From positions 1 through 40,529 of the forward strand of contig UQYD01000017.1 in NCBI GenBank assembly GCA_900545305.1: 40,529 nucleotides of DNA, given 5' to 3'. Below, in pieces: positions 30,895 through 40,400 of the stretch (positions within the stretch are counted from its first letter, which is position 1; each line of letters opens with the position of its first letter). The notes under the pieces are model-generated. The model worked only from the letters and a program-made list of their open reading frames with translations, was not told where the DNA came from and ran no database searches. This DNA comes from an uncultured Eubacterium sp. (GTDB lineage: Bacteria; Bacillota; Clostridia; Lachnospirales; CAG-274). Made by a program: the position numbers and the translations under genes.

Positions 30895-32294
30895 CTTCTC
30901 GCCACCTTTCTGCGAGGTTTACGAACTTGTTGCTGTCGTTCTCTAGTGTCAACTTCCCTTATTTCCTTGTCGTGAGAATATTCTCCGTTTCTGGAAATAA
31001 TCCATTGTATAACACCTATTATAATATAACTTATAACTATTGATGTACCACCGTAGCTAATGAATGGCAATGTAACACCGGTAAGAGGTATAAACTTAGT
31101 AACACCACCGATAATAAGGAAAGTCTGGAAAGCTAAAAGGGCAGTGAAACCGGCACACAATAGAGTAAGAAATCTACTACGATTTTCTAAAGCTCCTCTT
31201 GCTCCCTCAAGAAGTATAAGTATAAATATTGCTAAAAGTCCTATAGCGAATATTGAACCAAATTCCTCACATATGGCAGCAAATATAAAATCTCGCTCTA
31301 CTACCGGAATACTTGTGGCATATCCTCTTGTAAGACCTATACCGGTAATTCCCCAAGTACAAATTGCAAAAAGGGATTGAGCAATCTGATAACCGTTGCC
31401 GGCTACGTCTGACCAAGGATTTTGCCAAGCCTCAACTCTTACCTGAATATGGGAGAAAAGTTTGTAGGCTATAACTGATGCCAAAGAAACAGCACCGACA
31501 CCTGAAAGCAAGTATAAGTAGTTGCTTGTAGCAATGAACAGGACTATTAAGTAAGTCATTACGAAAATAAGGGCAGAACCTAAATCCTTTTGAACTACAA
31601 GGAAAATTACAACCAAACCACTTATAATAGTTGGAGCTATTATATCGTGAAAATCAGGTCGTTTTGAAAGAGAAGATGCTAAGTAAAATACAAAGAGCAA
31701 CTTTACAATTTCAGATGGCTGGAAACCAAAACTTCCTATACTTATCCAGTTTTTTGAACCACCACTTACAGAACCGAAGACAAGTGTAAATACAAGCATT
31801 ACAAAAGAAATTATAATATAAAGGTTTTTATATTTATCAAGTCTAGGCATTCTCTGTAATATAAAAGGAATAATAGTCAAAAATACAAAACCGGCTATGT
31901 TCCAAATAAGCTGTTTTATAGCTAATGAACTATCAAGTCTGTAAAGTATTATAAGTCCTATATCCACCAAAAAGAATATGCAGTTATAAAGCAAGTGACT
32001 GCTTTCGGGATACAGCCTTTTAACAAGGTTGTTGCCAAACATAAGTAGCCCAAGACTTATAGCACAGTAGCCCACTACCTGACCCAAATTTTCCTCAGCA
32101 TTGGCTGAAATAAGTATTATACTTGCCGTAACGTGGAAAAGTATAATACATAGCCTTTGTTTCATAAGTCCTACGGCTATTTTATAGTCAATAATATCTT
32201 CTCTTGCCAGATTGATTATAAGCCCGAATATAAGGAATACACCGATATAGGCTATAAATAAATACTTTGCAAGAAGTATGAATATTTCAATCAT
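30891..32294 (-). CDS. SEDS family peptidoglycan glycosyltransferase (FtsW/RodA/SpoVE)
   Basis: 467 residues with ten membrane helices. SEDS proteins polymerise lipid II into glycan strands together with a class B PBP. Seen motifs are GSVSGGSKNWISIGSFGFQPSEIVKL, the KDLGSALIF stretch (containing the catalytic Asp region), and the C-terminal PLTGVTLPFISYGGTS. The last 40 residues are basic and cytoplasmic. The neighbouring PBP strengthens the pair. Whether it serves division or elongation is not decided by sequence; the ZapA-like gene in the same unit favours division. Confidence 0.94.
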   Translation of the reverse strand: MIEIFILLAKYLFIAYIGVFLIFGLIINLAREDIIDYKIAVGLMKQRLCIILFHVTASIILISANAEENLGQVVGYCAISLGLLMFGNNLVKRLYPESSHLLYNCIFFLVDIGLIILYRLDSSLAIKQLIWNIAGFVFLTIIPFILQRMPRLDKYKNLYIIISFVMLVFTLVFGSVSGGSKNWISIGSFGFQPSEIVKLLFVFYLASSLSKRPDFHDIIAPTIISGLVVIFLVVQKDLGSALIFVMTYLIVLFIATSNYLYLLSGVGAVSLASVIAYKLFSHIQVRVEAWQNPWSDVAGNGYQIAQSLFAICTWGITGIGLTRGYATSIPVVERDFIFAAICEEFGSIFAIGLLAIFILILLEGARGALENRSRFLTLLCAGFTALLAFQTFLIIGGVTKFIPLTGVTLPFISYGGTSIVISYIIIGVIQWIISRNGEYSHDKEIREVDTRERQQQVRKPRRKVARR

Positions 32295-34646
32295 TTATAA
32301 CACCCCTCTGTAGAAATGTCCACCAGTAGCTTTTTCGCTTTTCATATACTTTTCAAACTCTGCTGACATTTTGTTGCCCTTTTGTAATACATTCATATGT
32401 TCTTGTATTACATTTTTTACAGTTTTAGCATTTTCAGTTGTAAAATCCAATCTAAGCATATTGCTGTCAAGGGAAAGTATATCGTCCTTTTTGTTGAGAA
32501 TACAAATAGGTGCTGAATTGAGAATAAAGGCAACACAATTATCGCAATCTCTAACAATAGGGAACTTTACATTCTTTCTGTCCTTTAACTGGTAATTACC
32601 CTCAATTCCTTTTAGCTTACAATACTTTCCGGATTTTTTATTTGCACAATGAATACCAACAGGACATTGATGAGTAGTCATTAATGGAAGTCTGCCATAT
32701 ATAACAACTTCGCTTTTATCTGATGTTAATTCTTGTAATTCCTGTAAATTCAATTCAGGAGAAAGTGTATAGTTTTCTATGTTATAAGTATCTTCAAGGA
32801 CAGATATTGTCTGTTTATTGAAAATATTAAATGTGTAGTCAGTAACTACAGGTTTATCTGTACTTATTTTTCCAAGACTTCTCAAAAGATAGCCGTCAGG
32901 ATTGTATTTATCAAGCTTATCAAAATATTTTCCATAGCCATCACGAGAAATATATGGAAGGGCAAAATATAACTCAACACCCTTTTCGTGAGCCATTTCC
33001 ACAGCCTTACTGTCAAGGACTTCACAGTATATTCTCTTAGGCTTTGTTTCTAAAGCAGATATAAACTGTTCCCAAGTTCTGACCTTTACAGAAATGTTGT
33101 TTAGTTTTTCGGCTTTTGTCAATGCCTTTGGTTCATAAGTAGCAGAAATATCCTCTCTTTGAGTGTTTTCTATTATCTTATTTTCAAGTTCTGAACAGGC
33201 ATCTCGTCTAAGGCTGTTTAATGCAGAAACCGGAATGTAAACGTTTTCTCCAATGTTACAATCTATGAAGTTAAATGTAAAAGGAGTATCTCCGGTTTTG
33301 GAAAGTCTTGATACAATATCTTCTTCCGTCATTGGTCTGTTAAGAGGTGTTTCAGCTGTTTCGCCGTATACTCTTATGCCATAGTCAGGAAATTCTATAT
33401 AACTTTTTTCTCCTACATTTACGGAGGCTGTTGCACTAACAGTCATTTTTCTAGTGTTTTTAGAATAGGTCTTTTTAAGGACATCATTAAGAGCTTTATC
33501 AAAGGATTTGAAAACTCTGTCGCCTTTTTGTATATAGCCGTCTACAACAACGGAAATTGTACTGCCAACACCTGCTGTTTGATTTACACCTGTACCTGTG
33601 TGCTGTTTTGACCATATTTCTATGCCGTCACCGGCAGTAACAGGGCGAGACAGTTTAATAGAACATCTTTTATTTTTAGGATTATATCCAGTAACAACGC
33701 CTATTTCTACACCACTGCTCTTAGGAGATTTACTAAGCATATTCAGTGAGGAATATGTGTCATAATATCCATGAGAAGATGAACCACCTCTGTTGAAAAT
33801 CTGCGTAAGGTTTGAAATATCCTCTTTGTCAATAGTCAAAGTGCCATTTTCCATAACCTCATCAACATATTTTCTGTAGGTTGAAACAACTTGATAAACA
33901 TATTCAGGGCTTTTCATTCTGCCTTCGATTTTAAGGCTGTCAACACCTGTTGCAAGAACTTTGTCAAGTATTTCAGCTGTTGAAATATCCTTAGGAGAAA
34001 GGAGATAACCACTTTTTAAAGTTTTATCGTCTTTCAAGAGTGAATATTCCATACGACAAGGCTGGGCACAACGACCTCTGTTACCACTTCTCTGTCCTAT
34101 AATACTACTCATAAGACAACGACCGGAATAGCATACACACAATGCTCCGTGTATAAATCCCTCAATTTCTGTATTGCCTTTTTTTGAACAAATGTCGGTT
34201 ATTTCTTTTTGACCTAATTCTCTGGCAAGTACAATACGGCTACAACCCATTTCAGTAAGCATATCTATGGCTTCACTGTTGTGTACTGTCATTTGTGTAG
34301 ATGCACTTATTCTTATGTTTGGGTAGTATTTTTTTATAAGATTTACCATACCCAAATCCTGTACAATAAGACCGTATGCACCATAGGAATAGACCTTTTC
34401 CACGAAGTCCAAAACCTTTTGTATTTCGTTTTCTTTGTAAAGTGTGTTAAGTGTAATAAACACTTTTACCCCTCTAAGGACACAGGTTTTAATAATTTCG
34501 TGAAGTGTGTCATCAGAGGGGTTTTCAGCATAGGCACGAGCACCAAAGGCACTGCCACCAATATATATTGCGTCACAGCCGGCATTAAGGGCAGCTGTAA
34601 CGCTTTCAGGGGTGCTACAAGGAGCTAAAATTTCAGGCTTTTTCAT
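32295..34646 (-). CDS. U32 family protein, RlhA-like (collagenase-like fold)
   Basis: 783 residues. The N-terminal U32 TIM-barrel begins PEILAPCSTPESVTAALNAG, with DAIYIGGSAFGARA and the LNTLYKENE region. A cysteine cluster in CVCYSGRCLMS and GRCAQPC, together with a later CPVGIHC...C, is the Fe-S ligand set. A DUF3656-type domain follows in the central part. The length and layout resemble the E. coli 23S rRNA C2501 hydroxylase RlhA, with extra C-terminal sequence; tRNA-modifying U32 (TrhP-type) is an alternative. It abuts the SEDS gene (0 bp), and AAGGTGAC precedes the ATG. Confidence 0.88.
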   Translation of the reverse strand: MKKPEILAPCSTPESVTAALNAGCDAIYIGGSAFGARAYAENPSDDTLHEIIKTCVLRGVKVFITLNTLYKENEIQKVLDFVEKVYSYGAYGLIVQDLGMVNLIKKYYPNIRISASTQMTVHNSEAIDMLTEMGCSRIVLARELGQKEITDICSKKGNTEIEGFIHGALCVCYSGRCLMSSIIGQRSGNRGRCAQPCRMEYSLLKDDKTLKSGYLLSPKDISTAEILDKVLATGVDSLKIEGRMKSPEYVYQVVSTYRKYVDEVMENGTLTIDKEDISNLTQIFNRGGSSSHGYYDTYSSLNMLSKSPKSSGVEIGVVTGYNPKNKRCSIKLSRPVTAGDGIEIWSKQHTGTGVNQTAGVGSTISVVVDGYIQKGDRVFKSFDKALNDVLKKTYSKNTRKMTVSATASVNVGEKSYIEFPDYGIRVYGETAETPLNRPMTEEDIVSRLSKTGDTPFTFNFIDCNIGENVYIPVSALNSLRRDACSELENKIIENTQREDISATYEPKALTKAEKLNNISVKVRTWEQFISALETKPKRIYCEVLDSKAVEMAHEKGVELYFALPYISRDGYGKYFDKLDKYNPDGYLLRSLGKISTDKPVVTDYTFNIFNKQTISVLEDTYNIENYTLSPELNLQELQELTSDKSEVVIYGRLPLMTTHQCPVGIHCANKKSGKYCKLKGIEGNYQLKDRKNVKFPIVRDCDNCVAFILNSAPICILNKKDDILSLDSNMLRLDFTTENAKTVKNVIQEHMNVLQKGNKMSAEFEKYMKSEKATGGHFYRGVL

Positions 34647-34655
34647 ATTGTCACC

Positions 34656-35717
34656 TTAATTATTTTTTGCAAGTTTCTTTGAAAGGTCTTCTATTTTTCT
34701 CTTTAAATCAATGTTTTCAGCTTTTGTTTTAGCAAATGCACTTTGAAGTTGATTTTCGCTCATAGTCTGATTTTCTATCTGGTAATTTTCAAAATCAGAT
34801 AAGAGAGTTTGGTAATCTTCCTGAACTCTTGTAAGCTGGTCTTTAGCTGTCTTTACAGACTTATCGCTTTCAGACTTTAAGTTCTTTATTTCTTCTTCAA
34901 GCTTTCTGATGTTGCCGTTAGCAGCTTTAAGTTTAACAGCTAAATCATCACGTTCTTTGTTTACGTTAGTGAGCTTAACATTTCTTTCAGCTGATTTTTG
35001 ATTTAATTCATTGATTGATGTGTTCTTTTCAGCAAGTTTTGTGCTGAGGTTGTTAAGTTCTTGGTTTTTATCATTGATTTTGCCAGTTAATTTAGCAATA
35101 TAGTTAGTCTTTTCTTCAACACGCTTTTCAGCCGTTGTAAGACGAGTCTGACAAGAAGAATACTCTCTCTGAACATTGTCAAATTCGCTCTTTGTTTTGA
35201 TATGTTCTGTTTCTAAGTCGTTGTATTTATTAGTCTTTTCTTCAAGCTGATTTTCAACACTGGCATAAAGACCCTGTAAAGATGCTAATTTCTTTTCACA
35301 TTCGTCAAGTTTGCTCTTTACATCTTCTCTCTTTACAGTAAGTACCTGTATTTCATCTTTTTTATTGGCAAGGTCTTTAGCAAGAGTGCTTTTTTCGTTG
35401 TTCAAATTAGTGATAGTTTCGTTTAAAACTGATATTTCCTTTTCCTGTGATTCCAACTTAGCAAGGGTATCTGTATCAAAGGCAACAGAACCACTAGAAG
35501 TACGTTCTTTAAATAAATCATCAGCAATATTAAGTGAGAATAAAATAGCGTTATCATCACGATATAAAGGGTGAGATAAATCTCCACCTGTAATATCTAC
35601 CATTTTCTGATTAAGATATTTTGCAATGGCTCTTAAATATTCATCGCTTTCTTCACTAGCAAGTTTAATGTTTCTACTGCCTATCTCTATGTTAATGTAT
35701 TTCTTTTCCTCTGACAT
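34656..35717 (-). CDS. zapA: ZapA-like protein with a long coiled-coil extension
   Basis: 353 residues from the ATG at 35717, after AGGAGG; the TTG-led start at 35741 precedes the site. Residues about 5-75 form a ZapA domain (INIEIGSRNIKLASEESDEYLRAIAKYLNQK and FSLNIADDLFKE), which binds FtsZ and bundles its filaments. Residues about 84-350 are an uninterrupted coiled coil with heptad repeats. Typical ZapA proteins are about 80-150 residues, so this is a large fusion. It opens the operon and lies 9 bp before the U32 gene. Confidence 0.85.
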   Translation of the reverse strand: MSEEKKYINIEIGSRNIKLASEESDEYLRAIAKYLNQKMVDITGGDLSHPLYRDDNAILFSLNIADDLFKERTSSGSVAFDTDTLAKLESQEKEISVLNETITNLNNEKSTLAKDLANKKDEIQVLTVKREDVKSKLDECEKKLASLQGLYASVENQLEEKTNKYNDLETEHIKTKSEFDNVQREYSSCQTRLTTAEKRVEEKTNYIAKLTGKINDKNQELNNLSTKLAEKNTSINELNQKSAERNVKLTNVNKERDDLAVKLKAANGNIRKLEEEIKNLKSESDKSVKTAKDQLTRVQEDYQTLLSDFENYQIENQTMSENQLQSAFAKTKAENIDLKRKIEDLSKKLAKNN

Positions 35718-35748
35718 AATACAAATCCTCCTGTAATTCAATGCAATT

Positions 35749-35778
35749 ATTATAACAATTATATCATAATAAAGTAAA
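35749..35778 (-). promoter_or_regulatory. Promoter of the zapA-like operon
   Basis: Read leftward: -35 TTTACT (35773-35778), 18-bp spacer, -10 TATAAT (35749-35754). Confidence 0.45.
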
Positions 35779-35949
35779 TTTGGGTATAAAAATGCTAGGA
35801 ATTTTAGTATTAAAATATTAAAAATATATTAATTTTGCATTATAAAATAAAAAATTTTTGGAATAAGTCTTTTAATTTAACGATTTTTGTTATAAAATAA
35901 GGATACTAACACTTATGTGATTGTAAAAAAGAAGGAGGAGTAGTGAGGT

Positions 35950-37041
35950 ATGATATCTAATCAGATTTTGCAAAGTACAATAGATGGACTTAAAAATATA
36001 ATAAGACGTGAGCTAAGTGTTGCTGAACGTGAGGGCAAGATTGTTGCAACTACTGAAGAATCAATGGTTAATACAGTCATTGAGAGTGCAGATATATTTA
36101 TACAGAGTCCAGCTGAAAACCAGTTGGTACAGGGTTACCAGTATTTTAAGGTTTTTGATAATGGTTCTCCTGAATACATTGTTATGATTAAGGGCGAGGA
36201 CGAGGAAGCTTACCGTATTGGTAAGATTACAGCTTTCCAAATCCAGAATTTACTTGTTGCTTACAAGGAAAGATTTGACGGTGACAATTTCATAAAGAAC
36301 TTGTTGCTTGACAACTTACTTCTTGTAGATATATATTCAAGAGCAAAGAAATTGCGTATTGAAAATAATGTTCCTAGAGTTGTGTTCCTTATTGAAACAG
36401 AAATTGATAAGGAATTTAATGTTGTTGAAATTGTTAGAAGTATTTTCCCAACAAAGCAGAAGGATTTCGTTACTGCTGTTGACGAAAAGAGTATTATTCT
36501 CGTAAAGGAACTTAAAGAAAAGGATAGCAAGGAAGAAATTGACCAGATTTCTAAGCATATTTACGATACACTTTCAGCAGAAGCTATGACAAGTGTATAT
36601 GTTGCAATCGGTACTGTAGTAAATGACCTTAAAAATGTTTCTGCATCATACAAGGAAGCTAAGATGGCTCTTGAAGTAGGTAAGATTTTTGAGGAAAACA
36701 AGAAGATTGTAAACTACGAACAGCTTGGTATTGGTCGTCTTATTTATCAACTTCCTGCACCATTATGCAAAATGTTCATAAATGAAGTTCTCCACGGACT
36801 TTCTATGGACCAGTTTGATGAAGAAACACTTACTACTGTAAACAAGTTCTTCGAAAATAACCTTAATGTGTCAGAAACTTCAAGACAGCTCTATATCCAC
36901 AGAAATACATTGGTTTATAGACTTGATAAGCTTCAGAAGATGACAGGCTTAGACCTTAGAAACTTCGATGATGCTATTATTTTCAAGATTATGCTTATGG
37001 TAAGTAAATATATGCACTATAGAGAAACATTTATGTATTAA
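35950..37041 (+). CDS. PucR/CdaR family transcriptional regulator
   Basis: 363 residues. The N-terminal part (1-130) resembles a sugar-diacid recognition domain; the middle (about 140-250) is GGDEF-like but lacks the catalytic motif; the C-terminus (about 300-355) is an HTH_30/PucR helix-turn-helix (NLNVSETSRQLYIHRNTLVYRLDKLQ). Its ATG follows AAGGAGG at 35932. In related clostridia this gene sits next to ftsEX, which is also the case here. A role in wall homeostasis rather than sugar-acid use is inferred. It is divergent to the zapA-like gene. Confidence 0.87.
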   Translation: MISNQILQSTIDGLKNIIRRELSVAEREGKIVATTEESMVNTVIESADIFIQSPAENQLVQGYQYFKVFDNGSPEYIVMIKGEDEEAYRIGKITAFQIQNLLVAYKERFDGDNFIKNLLLDNLLLVDIYSRAKKLRIENNVPRVVFLIETEIDKEFNVVEIVRSIFPTKQKDFVTAVDEKSIILVKELKEKDSKEEIDQISKHIYDTLSAEAMTSVYVAIGTVVNDLKNVSASYKEAKMALEVGKIFEENKKIVNYEQLGIGRLIYQLPAPLCKMFINEVLHGLSMDQFDEETLTTVNKFFENNLNVSETSRQLYIHRNTLVYRLDKLQKMTGLDLRNFDDAIIFKIMLMVSKYMHYRETFMY

Positions 37042-37071
37042 TTTTCTCTTTTCAGAAAGGAAGTTTTCACC

Positions 37072-37779
37072 TTGATTAAGATGGAAAAAGTAACAAAAAT
37101 ATACGAAAACGGTGCTGTTGGTTTAAGAGATGTATCTCTTGAAATTAACAAAGGCGAATTTGTTTTCGTAGTTGGTTCTTCCGGCTCAGGTAAATCAACG
37201 TTTATGCGTCTTTTACTAAAGGAAATTGAACCAACAAGTGGCGACATAATTGTAAACAATACGGATATTACTAAATTAAAACGCAGACAAATTCCATATT
37301 ACAGAAGAAAAGTCGGCGTAGTGTTTCAGGATTTCCGTCTGTTGCCATCTAAGACAGTTTATGAAAATGTGGCTTTTGCTATGCAGGTAGTGGAAACAAA
37401 TCCTAAATATATAAGACGTAATGTGCCACAGATTTTGTCAATGGTTGGCTTAGGTAAAAAGGCTAAGGCTTATCCAAATCAGCTTTCCGGTGGTGAACAG
37501 CAGAGAGTAGCTCTTGCCAGAGCTATTATCAACAGACCTCCAATTCTTTTGGCAGATGAACCTACTGGTAACCTTGACCCAGACACTGCTTGGGATATTA
37601 TGGAACTTATTCAGGAAATAAATAGAAATGGTACTACAGTTGTTATATCAACACACGCAAAGGAAATTGTAGATAAAATGCAAAAGCGTGTTATAAAGAT
37701 TAACAAGGGTGTAGTATTAAATGACGTTGAGGGTGGTGGATATAACAATGAAGCTTCGAACATGGAAATATTATATTAG
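37072..37779 (+). CDS. ftsE: Cell-division ATPase FtsE
   Basis: 235 residues. Walker A is GSSGSGKST, the signature LSGGEQQR is intact, and Walker B is LLADEPTGNLDP. The start is TTG at 37072, about 8 nt after AAAGGAAG; the ATG at 37081 would be 17 nt away and would lose the usual MIxMxxV N-terminus. FtsE drives FtsX, which activates peptidoglycan hydrolases at the septum. It overlaps ftsX by 32 bp. Confidence 0.97.
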   Translation: MIKMEKVTKIYENGAVGLRDVSLEINKGEFVFVVGSSGSGKSTFMRLLLKEIEPTSGDIIVNNTDITKLKRRQIPYYRRKVGVVFQDFRLLPSKTVYENVAFAMQVVETNPKYIRRNVPQILSMVGLGKKAKAYPNQLSGGEQQRVALARAIINRPPILLADEPTGNLDPDTAWDIMELIQEINRNGTTVVISTHAKEIVDKMQKRVIKINKGVVLNDVEGGGYNNEASNMEILY

Positions 37780-38950
37780 TCAGGGCTTTAGAGGTGTATT
37801 CAAAAACGGACTTATGTCTGCAGCCTCAATTATTATAGTTAGTGCCTGTGTATTTACGGTTATTCTTTCTCTTAGTATTATGGTTAATGTTGACTACGTA
37901 TTAAGCCAGATTGAGTCTAATGTAGGTGTTACAGTTTTCTTAGGTAATAAGCCTACAGATGCTCAGGTAAAAGTCTTGCAAAAGAAAATAGAAGAAATGC
38001 CTAATGTAACGAAGGTTACATATATTTCACAACAAGGTGCTTTGGAAAAGGCAAAGAAAATGTGGGATACTGATACACTAGACGGCTTGAAAGAGGATAA
38101 TCCTTTTCCAAGGTCTTTAGATGTACAGGTATCCGGCATAAGTCATCAGAAAGATGTTATTGCAAGAATAACTAAGTTACAACAGGAATTTGAAAATCAG
38201 ATAGTAAATGGTGAAGTTGAAACAGTAGCAGAAACTACTACTATTGACCCGGCTCAGGCAGCTAAGGCAGCAGTAAATAATGCTGTTAAGGAGGCAGGCT
38301 CTCAGCCAACAACTACTAAAACAGCTCTTTTGGACAAGTTGACAGGAACTGTTGAGGTACAGGCAGAGGGAACTTCTGCAACACCGGTTACAGAAGGTTT
38401 ACCTACACCGGCTACTATTCAGCAGGAAAATAATGAACCTGTTACAGTAAACAATGCACCTAAGATTGGTGATGCCGACTACGAGTATCAGGGCATTGAG
38501 TCAATTCGCCACGCACAGCAGTTGACAGATACTCTTATGGCTATTGATGCGATATTTAAAATAGTATCAGTTGTTATTATTGCAATCCTTGCAATTATCT
38601 CTATTGGTATTATTATGAATACAATTAAACTTACTGTTTTCATTAGAAAAAATGAAATTGGTATTATGAAATACGTTGGTGCTACTGACTGGTTTATACG
38701 TTGGCCTTTCATCGTAGAAGGTGTCATAATTGGTCTTATTGGTGCTGCTATTCCTTCAGTTATTTCATGGCTTAGCTATGATAGAATTGTAGACTACTTT
38801 AATACTCATATAAGTGTGTTAAATACTCTTATGTCTTTAAAGAGTGGTAGTGAGATATTTGTAGTAACAATACCAGTTGCTCTTTTAGTTGGTGCATTAT
38901 TGGGTGCTGTGGGAAGTATAACTTCTGTAAGAAAGCATCTTAGAGTATAA
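37748..38950 (+). CDS. ftsX: FtsX membrane protein with an enlarged extracellular loop
   Basis: 400 residues from the ATG at 37748; longer in-frame starts upstream lie inside ftsE and lack the usual N-terminal MKxRTxKYYxxQG. There are four membrane helices (about 23-46, 272-295, 318-340, 373-395). The large external loop carries NPFPRSL (118-124) and would contact wall hydrolases. It holds an extra segment of about 90 residues at 157-245 rich in Thr, Ala, Pro and Glu, absent from the roughly 300-residue standard FtsX. It overlaps ftsE by 32 bp and has a weak GAGGGTGG ribosome site, so it is likely coupled. Confidence 0.95.
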   Translation: MKLRTWKYYISQGFRGVFKNGLMSAASIIIVSACVFTVILSLSIMVNVDYVLSQIESNVGVTVFLGNKPTDAQVKVLQKKIEEMPNVTKVTYISQQGALEKAKKMWDTDTLDGLKEDNPFPRSLDVQVSGISHQKDVIARITKLQQEFENQIVNGEVETVAETTTIDPAQAAKAAVNNAVKEAGSQPTTTKTALLDKLTGTVEVQAEGTSATPVTEGLPTPATIQQENNEPVTVNNAPKIGDADYEYQGIESIRHAQQLTDTLMAIDAIFKIVSVVIIAILAIISIGIIMNTIKLTVFIRKNEIGIMKYVGATDWFIRWPFIVEGVIIGLIGAAIPSVISWLSYDRIVDYFNTHISVLNTLMSLKSGSEIFVVTIPVALLVGALLGAVGSITSVRKHLRV

Positions 38951-39036
38951 AAGTTTGCCGTTTTAACGGTGTGTTTTTGGGGGAATAATCGTACTTATGT
39001 ATGGTGTTTTCCCCTTTAGTTATGGAGTGAAAATTT

Positions 39037-40365
39037 ATGTTAAAAAAATTCGTATCGGGATTATTGACAGTATCTCTTACATTGGCTTTTGTTGGTGTAG
39101 CAGATGCAGCATCAGTATCTCAGTTACAGAAACAGAGTTCGGCTTTTAAAAACCAAATAAGTTCTGTTCAAAGTCAGATTAATTCTACAAAACAGCAGAA
39201 AGCCTCTACTCAGTCAGAAATTCAGGAGCTTGACAGACAGCTTGCTTCTGTTCAGGCTGAAATTACACAGCTTAATACAAAAATTCAGGAAACAACTGCT
39301 AACCTTAATAAATCTCAGCAGGAGCTTAAAGAGGCTATTGCTACAAGAGAAGCTCACTACAATACTTTGAAAAAGCGTATTAGAGTAATGTATGAATATG
39401 GTAACAGTGGTTACCTTGAGGCACTTTTGTCTTCAGATAATTTCTCTGATTTTATAACACGTCTTGAGTATACTAACAAGCTTGTAGAATATGATAACAA
39501 GGTCCTTAAGGACTATACTCATTCAGAAGAAGTAATAGCTACAAATGTTAAAACTATTGCAAAAGACAAGAAACAAATAGAGGATATGAAGGCTGAACAG
39601 GCTAAGAAACAGCAGATTTTGGACAACAATATTGCTAGAAAAAATCAGATTGTAAAACAGCTTGATTCTAACCAAAGCACTTATGAAGCACAGATTGCCG
39701 ATTTACAGCAACAAGATGCTAACGTTCAGGCTCTTATTCAGAAGGCTGAAGCCGAGGCTAAGGCTAGAGAGGCAGCAGCAGCCAAAGCAAAGGCTGATGC
39801 AGCAGCAAAGGCAAAAGCTGCACAGGCAGCAAAGGCAAAGAGTAGTTCAAGCTCAAGTACAAAATCAAGTACAAAATCAAGTACAAAGTCTAGGTCATCA
39901 AGTTATAACACAGGTTCAAGTAATACATCTGGTGGCTCAAGTTCTGCTACTGTATATAGTAGTAATGGTAAGCATTATCAGTATCCTATTCCAGCTTATA
40001 ATGGCTATAAGCCAAATTCTGGTTATGGTTACAGGTCTTCACCTATTGCAGGTGGTACAGAATTCCATACAGGTGTTGACTTAAAGGCTACACTTAACAC
40101 AGACGTAATTGCTGCCGAAAGTGGTACAGTTATTTACGCCGGTTGGAGAGGTGGCTACGGTAAGTGTGTTATTATTGACCATGGTGGCGGATATAGTACA
40201 CTTTATGCACACAACAACGTATTAAAGGTTTCTGTTGGTCAGTCTGTTCAGAGAGGACAGGTTATTGCCGGTGCTGGTACAACAGGTTATTCTACAGGTG
40301 TTCACTCTCACTTTGAAGTAAGAATAAATGGTCAGCATACAAATCCAACAGGTTATATTTATTAA
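39037..40365 (+). CDS. Secreted coiled-coil M23 family peptidoglycan hydrolase (EnvC-like)
   Basis: 442 residues. A signal peptide (1-24, ending ADA-A) sends it outside. A coiled coil follows (about 27-250), then a Ser/Lys/Ala-rich linker (about 250-310), and an M23 LytM domain at the C-terminus. Its zinc ligands look intact: HTGVDL for the first His and Asp, and HSHFEV for the others. EnvC and PcsB homologues with this layout bind FtsX through the coiled coil. Unlike EnvC, which is catalytically dead, this protein keeps its zinc motif and may cut peptidoglycan itself. It follows ftsX by 86 bp and probably acts with FtsEX. Confidence 0.93.
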   Translation: MLKKFVSGLLTVSLTLAFVGVADAASVSQLQKQSSAFKNQISSVQSQINSTKQQKASTQSEIQELDRQLASVQAEITQLNTKIQETTANLNKSQQELKEAIATREAHYNTLKKRIRVMYEYGNSGYLEALLSSDNFSDFITRLEYTNKLVEYDNKVLKDYTHSEEVIATNVKTIAKDKKQIEDMKAEQAKKQQILDNNIARKNQIVKQLDSNQSTYEAQIADLQQQDANVQALIQKAEAEAKAREAAAAKAKADAAAKAKAAQAAKAKSSSSSSTKSSTKSSTKSRSSSYNTGSSNTSGGSSSATVYSSNGKHYQYPIPAYNGYKPNSGYGYRSSPIAGGTEFHTGVDLKATLNTDVIAAESGTVIYAGWRGGYGKCVIIDHGGGYSTLYAHNNVLKVSVGQSVQRGQVIAGAGTTGYSTGVHSHFEVRINGQHTNPTGYIY

Positions 40366-40370
40366 TATTT

Positions 40371-40400
40371 GGGGACACAGGGCAAATGCCTTGTGTCCTC
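40371..40400. terminator. 13-bp hairpin after the M23 gene
   Basis: GGGGACACAGGGC (40371-40383) pairs with GCCTTGTGTCCTC (40388-40400), with two G-U pairs and loop AAAT. There is no U-tract. It is the first of four abutting hairpins. Confidence 0.7.

Noticed and set aside
38951..39036. GGGGGAA/TTCCCC pairing between ftsX and the M23 gene as a terminator
   Set aside because: The loop is over 20 nt and only three T residues follow, so it is too weak to separate the genes on sequence alone.
39662..40084. 140-residue open frame in another phase inside the M23 gene
   Set aside because: The high Gln/Arg/Val content is the shifted reading of Lys/Ala/Ser repeats in the true protein. No ribosome site supports it.
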